9,077 nucleotides of DNA from Pseudomonadota bacterium (lineage in GTDB: Bacteria; Pseudomonadota; Alphaproteobacteria; Sphingomonadales; Sphingomonadaceae), in the NCBI GenBank assembly GCA_029781465.1, contig JAKOWQ010000206.1, forward strand, positions 1 through 9,077, given 5' to 3'. Of the stretch, positions 1 through 6,744 are shown piece after piece. Within the stretch, counting starts at the first letter, position 1. Each line of letters begins with the position of its first letter. Both the position numbers and the translations under genes were made by a program. Below the pieces are notes generated by a model, which saw only the letters and a program-made list of their open reading frames with translations, was not told the DNA's origin and made no database searches.

Positions 1-1443
1 TATTACCTGGCGATCCAGAAGGGGATGAAGAACTGGCTCGAAGAGCTTGAGCTCGACGAGCTGGAGCGTGACCGGGCCAATTTCATTTCCAACATCATCA
101 TCGACAGTCTGGCCCCCACCAACACTCTGATCGGCAATCCCACCGCGCAAAAGCGGCTGATCGACAGCGGCGGCCTCAGCCTCGTGAAGGGGCTCAAGAA
201 CGCCTATAACGATATCGTCCACAACGAGGGCATGGTCAGCCAGGTCAACAAGACGCCGTTCAAGCTGGGCGAGAATGTTGCGACCTCGAAGGGCAGCGTC
301 GTCTACCGCGACGAGATGATGGAGATCATCCAGTATGCCCCGACGACCGAGCAGGTCTACCCCATCCCGCAGCTGACAATTCCGCCGCAAATCAACAAGA
401 TGTATATCAACGACCTGAGCCCCGAAAAATCGGTGGTGAAGTGGCAGGTCGACAACGGCATCCAGTGCTTCGTCATCTCGTGGCGCAATCCCAGCAAGGA
501 TCAAGGCATCTGGGGAATGGATGACTATATCGCCAGCTGCGAGAAGGCGGTCGACGTGGTCTGTGAGATCACCGGATCGGACAAGATCAACATCTCGTCG
601 GCCTGTTCGGGCGGGCAGACCGGAGCGATCCTGGCCAGCAAGATGGCAGCCAAGGGCGACAAGCGGCTGGGCGCCCTCACCTACATGGTCACGGTGCTTC
701 ATCCCAAGCAGAACGATATCGAGGCCGGAGCCTTGCTGTCCGCCAACGGGCTAGAGCTGGCCAAGCAGCGCGCGGCCAAGAAGGGCGTGATCAAGGGCAA
801 CGATCTGGCGCGCGGGTTCGCCTGGCTGCGGCCCAACGATCTGATCTGGAACTATGTCATCAACAACTATCTGCTGGGCGACGATCCCCCGGCTTTCGAC
901 GTATTGTTCTGGAATGCCGATGCCACCAACCTTTCCGCCAGCCTGATGGGCGATTTTCTCCATCTGTTTGAAACCCTTGCCTTTACCCGCAAGGGTGAGG
1001 TCGAGATGGCCGGCCACGGTATCGATCTGTCGAAAGTGAAGAGTGACCTGTTCATCCTTGGCGGCACCACCGATCACATCACGCCCTGGCGGGCCTGCTA
1101 TCGCTCGACCCAGCTGTTCGGTTCCAAGGATGTCACCTTCGTGCTCAGCCAGTCGGGCCACATGCAGGCGATCCTCAACCCGCCTGGCAATCCCAAGGCC
1201 AAATATTTTGTGTCGAAAAAGGGCGGCCAGCCGCCCGCGAGCGTTGACGAGTGGCTCAAGGGGACCGAGGAAGTAGCCGGAAGCTGGTGGCCGTTCTGGA
1301 TGGAATGGGTGCAGAAGCGCTCGGGCAAGCTGGGGCCTGCCCCCAAGGCGCTGGGAAGCAAGAAGCACCCCCGCAAGAAGCGGCACCGGGCCTCTACGTG
1401 CTCGAACAAGTCTGAAGGATCAACGATTTGCCCCACCCGCTAA
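1..1443 (+). CDS. phaC: Class II-type poly(3-hydroxyalkanoate) synthase, 5'-truncated by the window, with a probable 3' frameshift
   Basis: This enzyme polymerises (R)-3-hydroxyacyl-CoA into PHA at the surface of cytoplasmic granules, releasing CoA. The reading frame is open from base 1 (YYLAIQKGMKNW), so the Met at 25 is internal and roughly 100 N-terminal residues lie outside. Counting from that Met, the synthase box is SSACSGG with nucleophile Cys194 (604-606). The catalytic Asp350 is in TTDHITPW and His379 is in SGHMQAILNPPGNPKA. These motifs, with WRNP, RPNDLIWNY and NNYLLG, closely resemble Pseudomonas PhaC1/PhaC2 as I recall them. Up to LGSKKHP the protein follows the family. The last 24 or so residues of the open frame are basic and unrelated. 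The neighbouring frame encodes a family-like end, QEAAPGLYVLEQV, stopping at 1413-1415, so one C is probably missing from the run at 1368-1372. The true gene then ends 12 bases before phaZ. Family assignment is very secure; only the 3' end is uncertain. Confidence 0.95.
   Translation, partial: YYLAIQKGMKNWLEELELDELERDRANFISNIIIDSLAPTNTLIGNPTAQKRLIDSGGLSLVKGLKNAYNDIVHNEGMVSQVNKTPFKLGENVATSKGSVVYRDEMMEIIQYAPTTEQVYPIPQLTIPPQINKMYINDLSPEKSVVKWQVDNGIQCFVISWRNPSKDQGIWGMDDYIASCEKAVDVVCEITGSDKINISSACSGGQTGAILASKMAAKGDKRLGALTYMVTVLHPKQNDIEAGALLSANGLELAKQRAAKKGVIKGNDLARGFAWLRPNDLIWNYVINNYLLGDDPPAFDVLFWNADATNLSASLMGDFLHLFETLAFTRKGEVEMAGHGIDLSKVKSDLFILGGTTDHITPWRACYRSTQLFGSKDVTFVLSQSGHMQAILNPPGNPKAKYFVSKKGGQPPASVDEWLKGTEEVAGSWWPFWMEWVQKRSGKLGPAPKALGSKKHPRKKRHRASTCSNKSEGSTICPTR
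1414..1419 (+). promoter_or_regulatory. Ribosome binding site that fixes the TTG start of phaZ
   Basis: GAAGGA lies 8 bases before the TTG at 1428, good Shine-Dalgarno spacing. The in-frame ATG at 1458 has no comparable site. The site overlaps the inferred true phaC stop (TGA, 1413-1415), which suggests translational coupling of the two genes. Confidence 0.7.
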
Positions 1444-2261
1444 CTGCCGAGTTCTCGATGGAAACCGTCGGGGGCCGCACCTTGCGGGTCGCCCGCTGGC
1501 GCTGGAACAAGCCGAGCGAACACCCGCCGATCCTGTTCTTCAACGGCATCGGTGCGAATATCGAGGCCGTGGCTCCACTGGCCGAGGCGCTGACCGAGCG
1601 GCCCTTCATCATGTTCGACATGCCCGGCGTGGGCGGCAGCCCCGAACCGCTGGTGCCCTACAATACCTTTACCATGAGCTGGACCGCGCGCGAATTGCTG
1701 CGCCGTTTCGATTGTGAGATGGTCGATGTGATGGGCGTTTCATGGGGCGGGGCCATGGCCCAGCACTTCACGCTGCAGCACGGTGACTGTGTGCGCAAGC
1801 TGGTGCTCGCGGCAACCACGGCGGGAATGTTCATGGTCCCAGGCAATCCGGCCGCGCTGAGCAAGATGGCCAATCCGCGCCGCTATATCGACGCCGCCTT
1901 CATGGAGAAGCACTTCCGCACGCTCTACGGCGGGCTGACCGGCGACAAGGATGAGCACATCAGCCGCCTCACCCCGCCCACCCCGCGTGGCTATTTGTAC
2001 CAGCTGCTGGCAATGCTGGGCTGGACCAGCGCGCCCGCCCTGCCCTTCCTCAAGAAGGAAGTGCTGATTATGATGGGCGAGGATGACCAGATCGTCCCGC
2101 TGACCAACGGCAAGATCCTTGAGGCGCTGATCCCCAACAGTCGGCTCGAGATTTTCGAGCAAGGCGGACACCTGTTCATGCTGACCCACCGCGAACAGAC
2201 TATCTCCTCGCTGCGCGGTTTTCTCGATGCGCCAGCCCGCAAGGAACGAAAGGCCGCCTGA
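1428..2261 (+). CDS. phaZ: Intracellular medium-chain-length PHA depolymerase, alpha/beta hydrolase
   Basis: PhaZ hydrolyses stored intracellular PHA to 3-hydroxyalkanoic acids at the granule surface. The 277-residue length is close to the 283 of Pseudomonas PhaZ. The oxyanion region reads FFNGIGANIEAV. The nucleophile elbow is GVSWGGA with Ser105, the acid is in GEDDQIVPL (about Asp220), and the base is His248 in GGHLF. KLVLAATTAGMFMVPG and NPRRYID are also typical of this depolymerase rather than of generic hydrolases. I chose the TTG at 1428: it has a well-placed Shine-Dalgarno, and the resulting MPHPL start with VGGRTLRVARW lines up with the known N-terminus of Pseudomonas PhaZ. The alternative ATG at 1458 would remove ten residues. 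As read, the gene overlaps the phaC frame by 16 bases; if the phaC end is corrected the gap is 12 bases. It is clearly in one operon with phaC and followed after 3 bases by the reductase gene. Confidence 0.93.
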   Translation: MPHPLTAEFSMETVGGRTLRVARWRWNKPSEHPPILFFNGIGANIEAVAPLAEALTERPFIMFDMPGVGGSPEPLVPYNTFTMSWTARELLRRFDCEMVDVMGVSWGGAMAQHFTLQHGDCVRKLVLAATTAGMFMVPGNPAALSKMANPRRYIDAAFMEKHFRTLYGGLTGDKDEHISRLTPPTPRGYLYQLLAMLGWTSAPALPFLKKEVLIMMGEDDQIVPLTNGKILEALIPNSRLEIFEQGGHLFMLTHREQTISSLRGFLDAPARKERKAA

Positions 2262-2264
2262 CCC

Positions 2265-3581
2265 ATGCGCCATATCGCGATCATCGGCTCCGGACCCGCA
2301 GGGTACTACACGGCCGAGGCCGCGCAGAAGCAATGGGGGGACGGGGTCCGGATCGACGTGTTTGACATGTTGCCGGTCCCCTACGGCCTGATCCGCACCG
2401 GGGTGGCGCCGGATCACCAGTCGATCAAAGGCGTGGCCCGGCGCTACGAAGCCACCGCGATGTGCGAGAATTGCCGGTTTGTCGGCAACGTGATGATCGG
2501 CCGCGACGTCTCGGTTGCCGAGCTTCAGGAGCTTTATGACGCGGTTGTGCTGGCGACCGGCGCCCCGCACGATCGCAAGCTGGGCCTCCCCGGCGAGAAC
2601 CTGCCCAACGTCTACGGCAGCGCAGCCTTCGTCGGCTGGTACAACGGCCATCCGCTGTTCGCCAATCTCGATCCCGATGTTTCGGGGCATACGGCGGTGG
2701 TAATCGGTATGGGCAACGTCGCGCTCGATGTGGCGCGAATCCTGTGCAAGACGCGCGAGGAATTCGCCGGGAGCGATATTGTTTCGCACGCGCTCGATGT
2801 GCTCGAAGAATCGAAAATCCGCCGCATCGTGATCCTGGGCCGACGCGGCCCGCACCAGATCATGATGACCCCCAAGGAGCTGGGCGAACTTTCCCACCTC
2901 TCGCGCGGCGCGCCGCGGGTCGATCCCGAGGATCTCCCCGAAGAGGGTGAGGATACCATGCTCGAACCGGGTCTGCGCAAGTCGGTCACCCATCTGCGCT
3001 CGTTCGCGGCGATCCCGGAGAGCCACTATGCCGACACTCCGATCGAGATCGAATTCGATTTCTTCGCCAGCCCGACTGCGCTGATCGGCACCGACCGGGT
3101 CGAGGGGATCGAGGTTGAGCGCACCACGGTCGAGGCTGGCCGCGCGGTGGGCACGGGCGAAACCTATGTGATCCCCGCCAGTCTGGTGGTCGCCTGCATC
3201 GGCTATCAGACCTCGCCCATTCCCGGCGTGCCGTTTGACGAACGCGCGGGCCGCTTTCCCAACGACGAGGGGCGGATCCTGCCTGGCCTCTACTGCGTCG
3301 GCTGGGCGCGGCGCGGCCCTTCGGGTACGATCGGCACCAACCGGCCCGACGGCTTTTCGGTGATCGAGCGGATTGTCGAGGATATCGACAGCGGCGCGCT
3401 CGGCCACGGCGGGAAGCAGGGCCGCGCGGGCTTTGACTTGCTGGCCGAGGCGCGCGGGCTGGAAGTGGTCACCTTCCGTGACTGGAAGAAGATCGAGGCC
3501 GAAGAAGAACGCCGCGCCCGCGAAGATGCCCCGCGCGAGAAATTCGTCGATGTCGGCGCGATGATCCGCGCCAAGGACTGA
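2265..3581 (+). CDS. fprA: FAD-dependent ferredoxin--NADP+ reductase of the adrenodoxin reductase/FprA type
   Basis: This cytoplasmic flavoenzyme moves electrons between NADPH and a ferredoxin. The protein has 438 residues, close to mycobacterial FprA. The FAD-binding Rossmann motif GSGPAGYYTAE is at residues 8-18. It is followed by the family-typical VPYGLIRTGVAPDH (38-51) and ATGAP (97-101). The NADP-binding motif GMGNVALDVAR is at 148-158, with GRRGP at 192-196 expected to contact the NADP 2'-phosphate. The C-terminal FAD motif GWARRGPSGTIGTNR is at 346-360. The ATG lies 3 bases after the phaZ stop, with AAAGG/AAGGA purine stretches ending 11-19 bases upstream, so it is cotranscribed with phaZ. 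No ferredoxin or P450 partner gene is visible. Family is secure; substrate partner and role beside PHA genes are unknown, and the symbol denotes the family only. Confidence 0.9.
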   Translation: MRHIAIIGSGPAGYYTAEAAQKQWGDGVRIDVFDMLPVPYGLIRTGVAPDHQSIKGVARRYEATAMCENCRFVGNVMIGRDVSVAELQELYDAVVLATGAPHDRKLGLPGENLPNVYGSAAFVGWYNGHPLFANLDPDVSGHTAVVIGMGNVALDVARILCKTREEFAGSDIVSHALDVLEESKIRRIVILGRRGPHQIMMTPKELGELSHLSRGAPRVDPEDLPEEGEDTMLEPGLRKSVTHLRSFAAIPESHYADTPIEIEFDFFASPTALIGTDRVEGIEVERTTVEAGRAVGTGETYVIPASLVVACIGYQTSPIPGVPFDERAGRFPNDEGRILPGLYCVGWARRGPSGTIGTNRPDGFSVIERIVEDIDSGALGHGGKQGRAGFDLLAEARGLEVVTFRDWKKIEAEEERRAREDAPREKFVDVGAMIRAKD

Positions 3582-3595
3582 TCGGCACCGCACGC

Positions 3596-3620
3596 GGCGC
3601 GCCAGGGCTTGCCACGCGCC
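3596..3620 (+). terminator. Possible weak terminator hairpin after fprA
   Basis: GGCGCG (3596-3601) and CGCGCC (3615-3620) form a perfect 6-bp stem around a 13-base loop, 15 bases after the reductase stop. There is no T-run after it, so it is not a classical intrinsic terminator. In such GC-rich DNA a stem of this size may also arise by chance. Confidence 0.3.
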
Positions 3621-3651
3621 CTCCTCCATGCCTTAATTACCCGGTTAAGAA

Positions 3652-3673
3652 CGACCGTCGCCAGAGTCGGTCG
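3652..3673 (+). repeat. Short inverted repeat upstream of the amidohydrolase gene
   Basis: CGACCG (3652-3657) and CGGTCG (3668-3673) are perfect inverted halves separated by 10 bases, ending 17 bases before the ATG at 3691. The position would suit an operator or a leader hairpin close to the ribosome binding site. The AT-rich TTAATTACCCGGTTAA just upstream (3633-3648) could mark a promoter, with TTGCCA at 3609-3614 as a poor -35. Function is inferred only from position. Confidence 0.3.
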
Positions 3674-3677
3674 CTGC

Positions 3678-3683
3678 GGGAGA
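3678..3683 (+). promoter_or_regulatory. Ribosome binding site of the amidohydrolase gene
   Basis: GGGAGA lies 7 bases upstream of the ATG at 3691 and supports that start. The encoded N-terminus, FDLVIRGGTIVDGTG, is the normal beginning of this family. Confidence 0.6.
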
Positions 3684-3690
3684 ATGCACC

Positions 3691-5445
3691 ATGCCCAGCT
3701 TTGACCTTGTTATCCGGGGCGGCACCATCGTCGATGGCACCGGGGCGCCGCGCTTTGTTGGCGATGTGGCAATCAAGGATGGGCTGATTGCCGCAGTCGG
3801 CTCGGTTTCGGGCGATGGTGCGCAGGAAATCGATGCCACGGGCAAGATCGTCACCCCAGGCTGGGTCGACGTCCACACGCACTATGACGGCCAGGCGACC
3901 TGGGACCCGGAAATGGCTCCGTCGAGCTGGCACGGAGTGACCACCGCGATCATGGGCAATTGCGGGGTGGGATTTGCCCCCGCCGCGCCCGACCGGCACG
4001 AATGGCTGATCGGGCTGATGGAAGGGGTGGAGGACATTCCCGGCACCGCCCTTGCCGACGGGATGAAGTGGGATTGGGAGACTTTCCCCGAATACCTTGA
4101 CGCGTTGGAGCGGCTGCCGCGCGCCATCGATGTCGGCACCCATGTGCCGCACGGCGCGGTGCGCGCCTATGTGCTGGGCGACCGCGAGCGCCCCGGCGCC
4201 GTCCCCACCGCCGATGACATCGCGAAGATGGCCGATATTGTCGAAGACGGCGTGCGCGCCGGGGCGCTGGGCTTTTCCACCAGCCGCACCGTGCTGCACC
4301 GCTCGATCGACGGCGAGGTTGTGCCGGGCACCACCGCCACCAAGGAAGAACTGATCGAGATCGGGCGGGCAATGGGCCGTGCCGGGCACGGCGTGTTCGA
4401 GATGGCCAGCGACATGCGCCGCGAATGGGACGAATTCGGCTGGATGGGCGCGCTCAGCCGCGAAACCGGCTTGCCCTGCACCTATGCCGCGCTGCAATCT
4501 ATCGCCAAGGAGATGCCGCTTGACGAACAGATTTCGGCGATGCGCGCCGAGAATGACAATGGCGCCAACATCGTCGCCCAGATCGCACTGCGCGGCAACG
4601 GCATCGTCATGGCCTGGCAGGGCACGGTTCACCCCTTCCGGCTCAAGCCAAGCTGGCAGACGATTACCGAACTGCCGTGGGAGCAGCAGAAGGCCAGGCT
4701 GCTCGATCCCGCCTTCAAGGCGCAGATGCTGGCAGAACAGCACGATTTCTCTCAGGTCAATCAGGACATCATGGGCCTGATCATGGTAGTCTGCGGCGGC
4801 TGGAACATGCAGTTCGAAATGGACCCCGATTTCGACTACGAACCGGGTGCCGATGCCAGCATTCTGGCCCGCGCCGCAGCCGCCGGCGTTTCGGGCGACG
4901 AATATGCCTATGACCTGTTGTGCCGCGACGAGGGCAAGGGCTTCATCTATCTGCCGATCCTCAACTATGCCGACGGCAACCTCGATTTCCTCGAAGCGCT
5001 GCAGAACAGCGACGATACGGTGAATTCGCTGAGCGACGGCGGAGCCCATTGCGGCACGATCTGCGATGCCGCCAGCCCCACCTTCATGCTCCAGCACTGG
5101 GTGCGTGATCGCCGGCGCGGCGGAAAAATCGGCCTTGAAAACGCGGTCAAGCGCCAGTGCCGCGACACCGCCCGGCTCTATGGCCTTGAGGATCGCGGCG
5201 TGATCGCGCCCGGCTATCTGGCCGATCTCAACGTCATCGATCTCGACGCGGTCAAGCTGGGCAAGCCCTGGCTGGCCTTCGATCTGCCCGCCGGGGGCAA
5301 GCGCCTGCTGCAACGGGCCGAGGGCTATGACTGCACGATCAAGAACGGCGTGGTGACATTCCGGAACGGAGAATGGACCGGCGCGACACCGGGCGGCCTG
5401 ATCCGCGGGCCGCAGCGGGCGGAAATGCTGGAGGCGGCGGAATAA
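3691..5445 (+). CDS. Amidohydrolase family 3 protein, N-acyl-D-amino-acid deacylase-like
   Basis: The 584-residue protein belongs to the metal-dependent amidohydrolase superfamily, nearest to N-acyl-D-amino-acid deacylases (D-aminoacylases), which release fatty or acetyl groups from D-amino acids. The N-terminal beta-sandwich part is FDLVIRGGTIVDGTG, followed by PGWVDVHTHYDGQ with His62 and His64. MGNCGVGF supplies Cys91, matching the unusual Cys ligand of D-aminoacylase. SLSDGGAHCG carries the likely catalytic Asp449, and the C-terminal part GVIAPGYLADLNVID is typical of the superfamily. Two further histidine ligands known from the Alcaligenes faecalis enzyme are not visible where expected: ASDMRRE (Asp241) stands where ATHMR-like sequence is usual, and no His is found near LPCTYAALQS. 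The true substrate may therefore differ, so I give no gene symbol. It has its own 109-base upstream gap and is probably transcribed separately from the PHA operon. It converges on dnaN. Confidence 0.85.
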   Translation: MPSFDLVIRGGTIVDGTGAPRFVGDVAIKDGLIAAVGSVSGDGAQEIDATGKIVTPGWVDVHTHYDGQATWDPEMAPSSWHGVTTAIMGNCGVGFAPAAPDRHEWLIGLMEGVEDIPGTALADGMKWDWETFPEYLDALERLPRAIDVGTHVPHGAVRAYVLGDRERPGAVPTADDIAKMADIVEDGVRAGALGFSTSRTVLHRSIDGEVVPGTTATKEELIEIGRAMGRAGHGVFEMASDMRREWDEFGWMGALSRETGLPCTYAALQSIAKEMPLDEQISAMRAENDNGANIVAQIALRGNGIVMAWQGTVHPFRLKPSWQTITELPWEQQKARLLDPAFKAQMLAEQHDFSQVNQDIMGLIMVVCGGWNMQFEMDPDFDYEPGADASILARAAAAGVSGDEYAYDLLCRDEGKGFIYLPILNYADGNLDFLEALQNSDDTVNSLSDGGAHCGTICDAASPTFMLQHWVRDRRRGGKIGLENAVKRQCRDTARLYGLEDRGVIAPGYLADLNVIDLDAVKLGKPWLAFDLPAGGKRLLQRAEGYDCTIKNGVVTFRNGEWTGATPGGLIRGPQRAEMLEAAE

Positions 5446-5454
5446 GCCGCCGCC
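5433..5454. terminator. Putative bidirectional terminator hairpin between convergent genes
   Basis: GGCGGCGG (5433-5440) and CCGCCGCC (5447-5454) form a perfect 8-bp GC stem with a 6-base loop, AATAAG, that contains the TAA stop of the amidohydrolase gene. The stem lies exactly between that gene and the dnaN stop (5461-5463). Its symmetry would serve both strands. There is no long T-run on either side, so termination efficiency is uncertain. Confidence 0.55.
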
Positions 5455-5460
5455 CTTCCA

Positions 5461-6579
5461 TCACACCCGCATCGGCATCAGCACGTAGAGCGCGGGGCTC
5501 TTGTCGTCCTGGCGGATCAGCGTCGGCGCGCCGGCGTCGGCGAGGTGTAGTTCGACCGTATCGCCCTCGATCTGGCCGAGGATATCCTTGAGGTAATTGG
5601 CGTTGAAGCCGATCTCGAAGCCCTGTGCGCTGTAATCGGCGGGAACTTCCTCGGCGGCGGTGCCGTTGTCCGGGCTGGTGACCGAAAGCGTGACCTTGTC
5701 GTTCTCCAGCGCCATCTTGACCGCGCGGGTCTTTTCGGTGGCGATGGTGGCGACGCGATCGACCCCTTCGTAGAAGCTTTTGGGATCGAGCCTCAACAGC
5801 TTGTCGTTGCCGGTCGGGATCACGCGGCTGTAATCGGGGAAGGTGCCGTCGATCAGCTTGCTGGTCAGTACCACGCCGTTTTCGCCGCCCAGGGTGAAGC
5901 GCACCTTGCTGGCCGAAAGATCGACCAGCACATTGGCATCGAGCGATTCTTCGAGCAGCTTGCGCAGCTCGGCGATGCATTTGCGCGGCACGATCACGTC
6001 GGGCATGCCTTCGGCGCCATCGGGGCGCTTGATCGTGAAGCGGGCCAGACGGTGCCCGTCGGTCGCCGCAGCCTTCAGGTCTTCATCGGTGACGTGGAAG
6101 AAGATGCCGTTGAGGTAATAGCGGGTTTCCTCGGTGCTGATCGCAAAGCGGGTGCGATCGATCAGCTGGGCCAGGGTGGCGGCCGAAATCTCGAAGCTGG
6201 TGGGCAGATCGCCCTCGACGATCATCGGGAAATCGTCACGCGGGAGCGTGGGCAGGCTGAACCGGCTGCGCCCGGCCTTCACCGTCATGCGATTGTCCGC
6301 GGTTTCCAGGCTGACCTGGCTGCCATCGGGGAGCTTGCGGGCGATATCGAACAGTAGATGCGCCGAGACCGTGATCGCGCCCGGCGCCTCGACCGAAACC
6401 GCACCCAGCGTTTCGACCACCTGGAGATCGAGATCGGTCGCCATGACCCTGACAGTGCCGTCGCCAGCGGCCTCGATCAGCACGTTGGACAGGATCGGGA
6501 TGGTGTTGCGGCGCTCGACGACAGACTGGACGTGCGACAGGCACTTCAAGAGCGTCGCGCGTTCGATAGTGGCCTTCAT
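5461..6579 (-). CDS. dnaN: DNA polymerase III beta subunit, sliding clamp
   Basis: The beta clamp is a ring-shaped dimer that encircles DNA and tethers the replicative polymerase and many repair proteins. The 372-residue length is normal for alphaproteobacteria. The start MKATIERATLLKCLSHVQSVVERRNTIPILSNVLIE is a typical domain I. TRYYLNGI (152-159) and ATDGHRLA (172-179) mark domain II. FPDY (248-251), FNANYL (325-330) and the terminal MPMRV contribute to the hydrophobic pocket that holds clamp-binding peptides. The last residue is Val where Leu is common. The ATG at 6579 has only weak upstream purines (GAG about 4 bases away, AGGGGA 13 bases away), but the N-terminus fits the family exactly. 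It lies 165 bases after fabG on the same strand, so it may have its own promoter. dnaA and recF are not in the window. Confidence 0.97.
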   Translation of the reverse strand: MKATIERATLLKCLSHVQSVVERRNTIPILSNVLIEAAGDGTVRVMATDLDLQVVETLGAVSVEAPGAITVSAHLLFDIARKLPDGSQVSLETADNRMTVKAGRSRFSLPTLPRDDFPMIVEGDLPTSFEISAATLAQLIDRTRFAISTEETRYYLNGIFFHVTDEDLKAAATDGHRLARFTIKRPDGAEGMPDVIVPRKCIAELRKLLEESLDANVLVDLSASKVRFTLGGENGVVLTSKLIDGTFPDYSRVIPTGNDKLLRLDPKSFYEGVDRVATIATEKTRAVKMALENDKVTLSVTSPDNGTAAEEVPADYSAQGFEIGFNANYLKDILGQIEGDTVELHLADAGAPTLIRQDDKSPALYVLMPMRV

Positions 6580-6744
6580 GGTCAGCTCGTGTCCCCTGTG
6601 GGCGCGCGACCATGTGTCGGCCAGCGCGCCGTCAAACCGGTCTCACTTCCTTAACGCGAGCAGCCCGGGCGGCAAGGCCGAAGTGCCGGTTTTCCGGCAA
6701 ATCTGGGGATAAATGCGCGGTTTGCGCGGCAATCTTCCAGCCGC
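6580..6744 (-). promoter_or_regulatory. Intergenic leader of dnaN, possible promoter region
   Basis: These 165 bases hold no gene. On the minus strand TTGACG (6635-6630) is a good -35 match about 50 bases before the dnaN start. Nothing resembling TATAAT lies 16-18 bases downstream, so the promoter is only tentative. A hairpin (6684-6699) lies nearer fabG. Confidence 0.3.
6684..6699. repeat. Perfect inverted repeat between fabG and dnaN
   Basis: TGCCGG (6684-6689) and CCGGCA (6694-6699) are perfect inverted halves around TTTT (AAAA when read as the minus transcript). It begins 45 bases downstream of the fabG stop in the direction of transcription. It could end or attenuate the fab transcript, but no U-tract follows. 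Confidence 0.35.

Noticed and set aside
3..197. Minus-strand frame encoding a run of ten serines
   Set aside because: The serine run is the reverse reading of GAG/CTC-type codons encoding the Glu/Leu-rich segment LEELELDELE of PhaC.
1740..3629. 629-residue open frame on the minus strand opposite phaZ and fprA
   Set aside because: It is the shadow of two well-recognised plus-strand genes; long antisense frames are common in GC-rich DNA. Its product shows no family motif.
3637..5313. 558-residue open frame on the minus strand opposite the amidohydrolase gene
   Set aside because: It mirrors a gene with clear catalytic motifs and has low-complexity composition; it looks like a codon-bias artefact.
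6134..6712. Plus-strand frame across dnaN and its upstream gap
   Set aside because: It lies mostly antisense to dnaN and has no recognisable domain; its extension into the gap follows from the lack of stops.
6716..6734. Tandem GCGCGGTTTGCGCGG motif near the fabG end
   Set aside because: This is a short GC-rich direct repeat of only six bases; two copies are too little to call a repeat element or binding-site array.
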